Assembly (NCBI GenBank): GCA_015655035.1
Contig: JAATFS010000120.1
Coordinates: forward strand, 1 to 5,915
DNA: 5,915 nt
Source of the DNA: Lysobacterales bacterium
Lineage (GTDB): Bacteria > Pseudomonadota > Gammaproteobacteria > Xanthomonadales > Xanthomonadaceae
Reading direction: 5' to 3'
The translations under genes and the position numbers were made by a program. Of the stretch, positions 5,713 to 5,915 are shown in pieces. The notes under the pieces are model-generated. The model was given only the letters and a program-made list of their open reading frames with translations, made no database searches and was not told the origin of the DNA. Positions within the stretch are counted from its first letter, which is position 1. The number at the start of each line of letters is the position of its first letter.

Positions 5713-5915
5713 GGATTTTGTCTTCCAACAGTTCGAGATCGGTACCCGGTAGCCAGCCCTGCGCGCCATCGGCACGTTCGGCCCACCACCAGCCACCATG
5801 TTCGTGGTGCAGTATCACCGTGTCGCCACAGTCGACGTCGAGTTCGCGGGCATCGTGGTCGCGCAAAGCCTCGGCGCGGCCATCGCCCAGCGGTCGCAGC
5901 CAGTCCACGGGCGCC
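5702..5915 (-). CDS. Small SH3-domain protein, start uncertain or outside window
   Basis: From a GTG at 5908 this gives 68 residues, but the frame stays open to the window edge (Ala-Pro precede), so the true start may lie further right. The sequence reads as a nearly bare eukaryotic-type SH3 domain: ALRDHDARELDV (14-25) at the ALYDY position, a CGD turn (27-29), WWW (40-42) at the conserved tryptophan pair, and GWLPGTDLELLE (51-62) at the G-hydrophobic-P-x-x-Y-V-E-L position. No signal peptide or membrane segment is seen in the visible part. Its TAG lies inside the start of the E2 gene (11-base overlap), so it belongs to the same operon and is made with E2. It could help assemble the dehydrogenase complex by binding a proline-rich linker; this is inference. 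The fold call rests on pattern only. Confidence 0.7.
   Translation of the reverse strand, partial: APVDWLRPLGDGRAEALRDHDARELDVDCGDTVILHHEHGGWWWAERADGAQGWLPGTDLELLEDKIHER

Noticed and set aside
4568..5752. A 394-codon plus-strand open frame opposite the E2 gene
   Set aside because: The Ser/Ala/Arg/Thr-rich translation has no recognisable domain and lies wholly antisense to the E2 coding sequence.
5713..5799. N-terminal extension of E2 from an upstream start codon at 5799
   Set aside because: It would overlap most of the SH3 gene, and the lipoyl domain begins right after the ATG at 5712.
1..5915. CRISPR array, tRNA, rRNA or insertion sequence
   Set aside because: No regularly spaced repeats, clover-leaf sequences, rRNA-like stretches, transposase frames or flanking target duplications were seen.

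Overview
The window is high-GC proteobacterial DNA, most likely from a xanthomonad (Xanthomonas or a close relative). That assignment rests on base composition, on the style of the helicase and lipoyl-domain proteins, and on familiarity with these families; no search was run.

Layout: (1) 1-1083, minus strand, the first 361 residues of a DEAD-box RNA helicase of RhlE type, cut by the window edge. (2) 1153-1776, minus strand, a TetR-family repressor that resembles Pseudomonas aeruginosa CifR. (3) 1777-2044, an AT-rich divergent control region. It holds two back-to-back promoter-like sequences whose -35 boxes overlap, two copies of TCGATACATA placed where a repressor would block both promoters, and a strong leader hairpin. 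(4) 2045-3256, plus strand, a 12-helix MFS transporter gene broken by one in-frame amber codon (2945-2947) after the ninth helix. (5) 3309-4259, plus strand, a secreted epoxide hydrolase very similar to Cif, the CFTR inhibitory factor of P. aeruginosa. (6) 4342-5712, minus strand, the E2 acyltransferase of a 2-oxo acid dehydrogenase complex. (7) 5702-5915, minus strand, a small SH3-domain protein whose end overlaps the E2 start by 11 bases; its own start may lie outside the window.

Genes 2-5 form one functional unit: an epoxide-sensing repressor (inferred) facing an efflux pump plus a periplasmic or secreted epoxide hydrolase. This is the cifR / MFS / cif arrangement of P. aeruginosa without the morB oxidoreductase gene. 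The unit sits between two housekeeping loci, and part of the hydrolase gene is only about 49% GC, which suggests an acquired cassette. The transporter seems recently inactivated, which may also lower expression of the downstream hydrolase through polarity. Genes 6 and 7 look like the distal part of a branched-chain or pyruvate dehydrogenase operon entering from the right.
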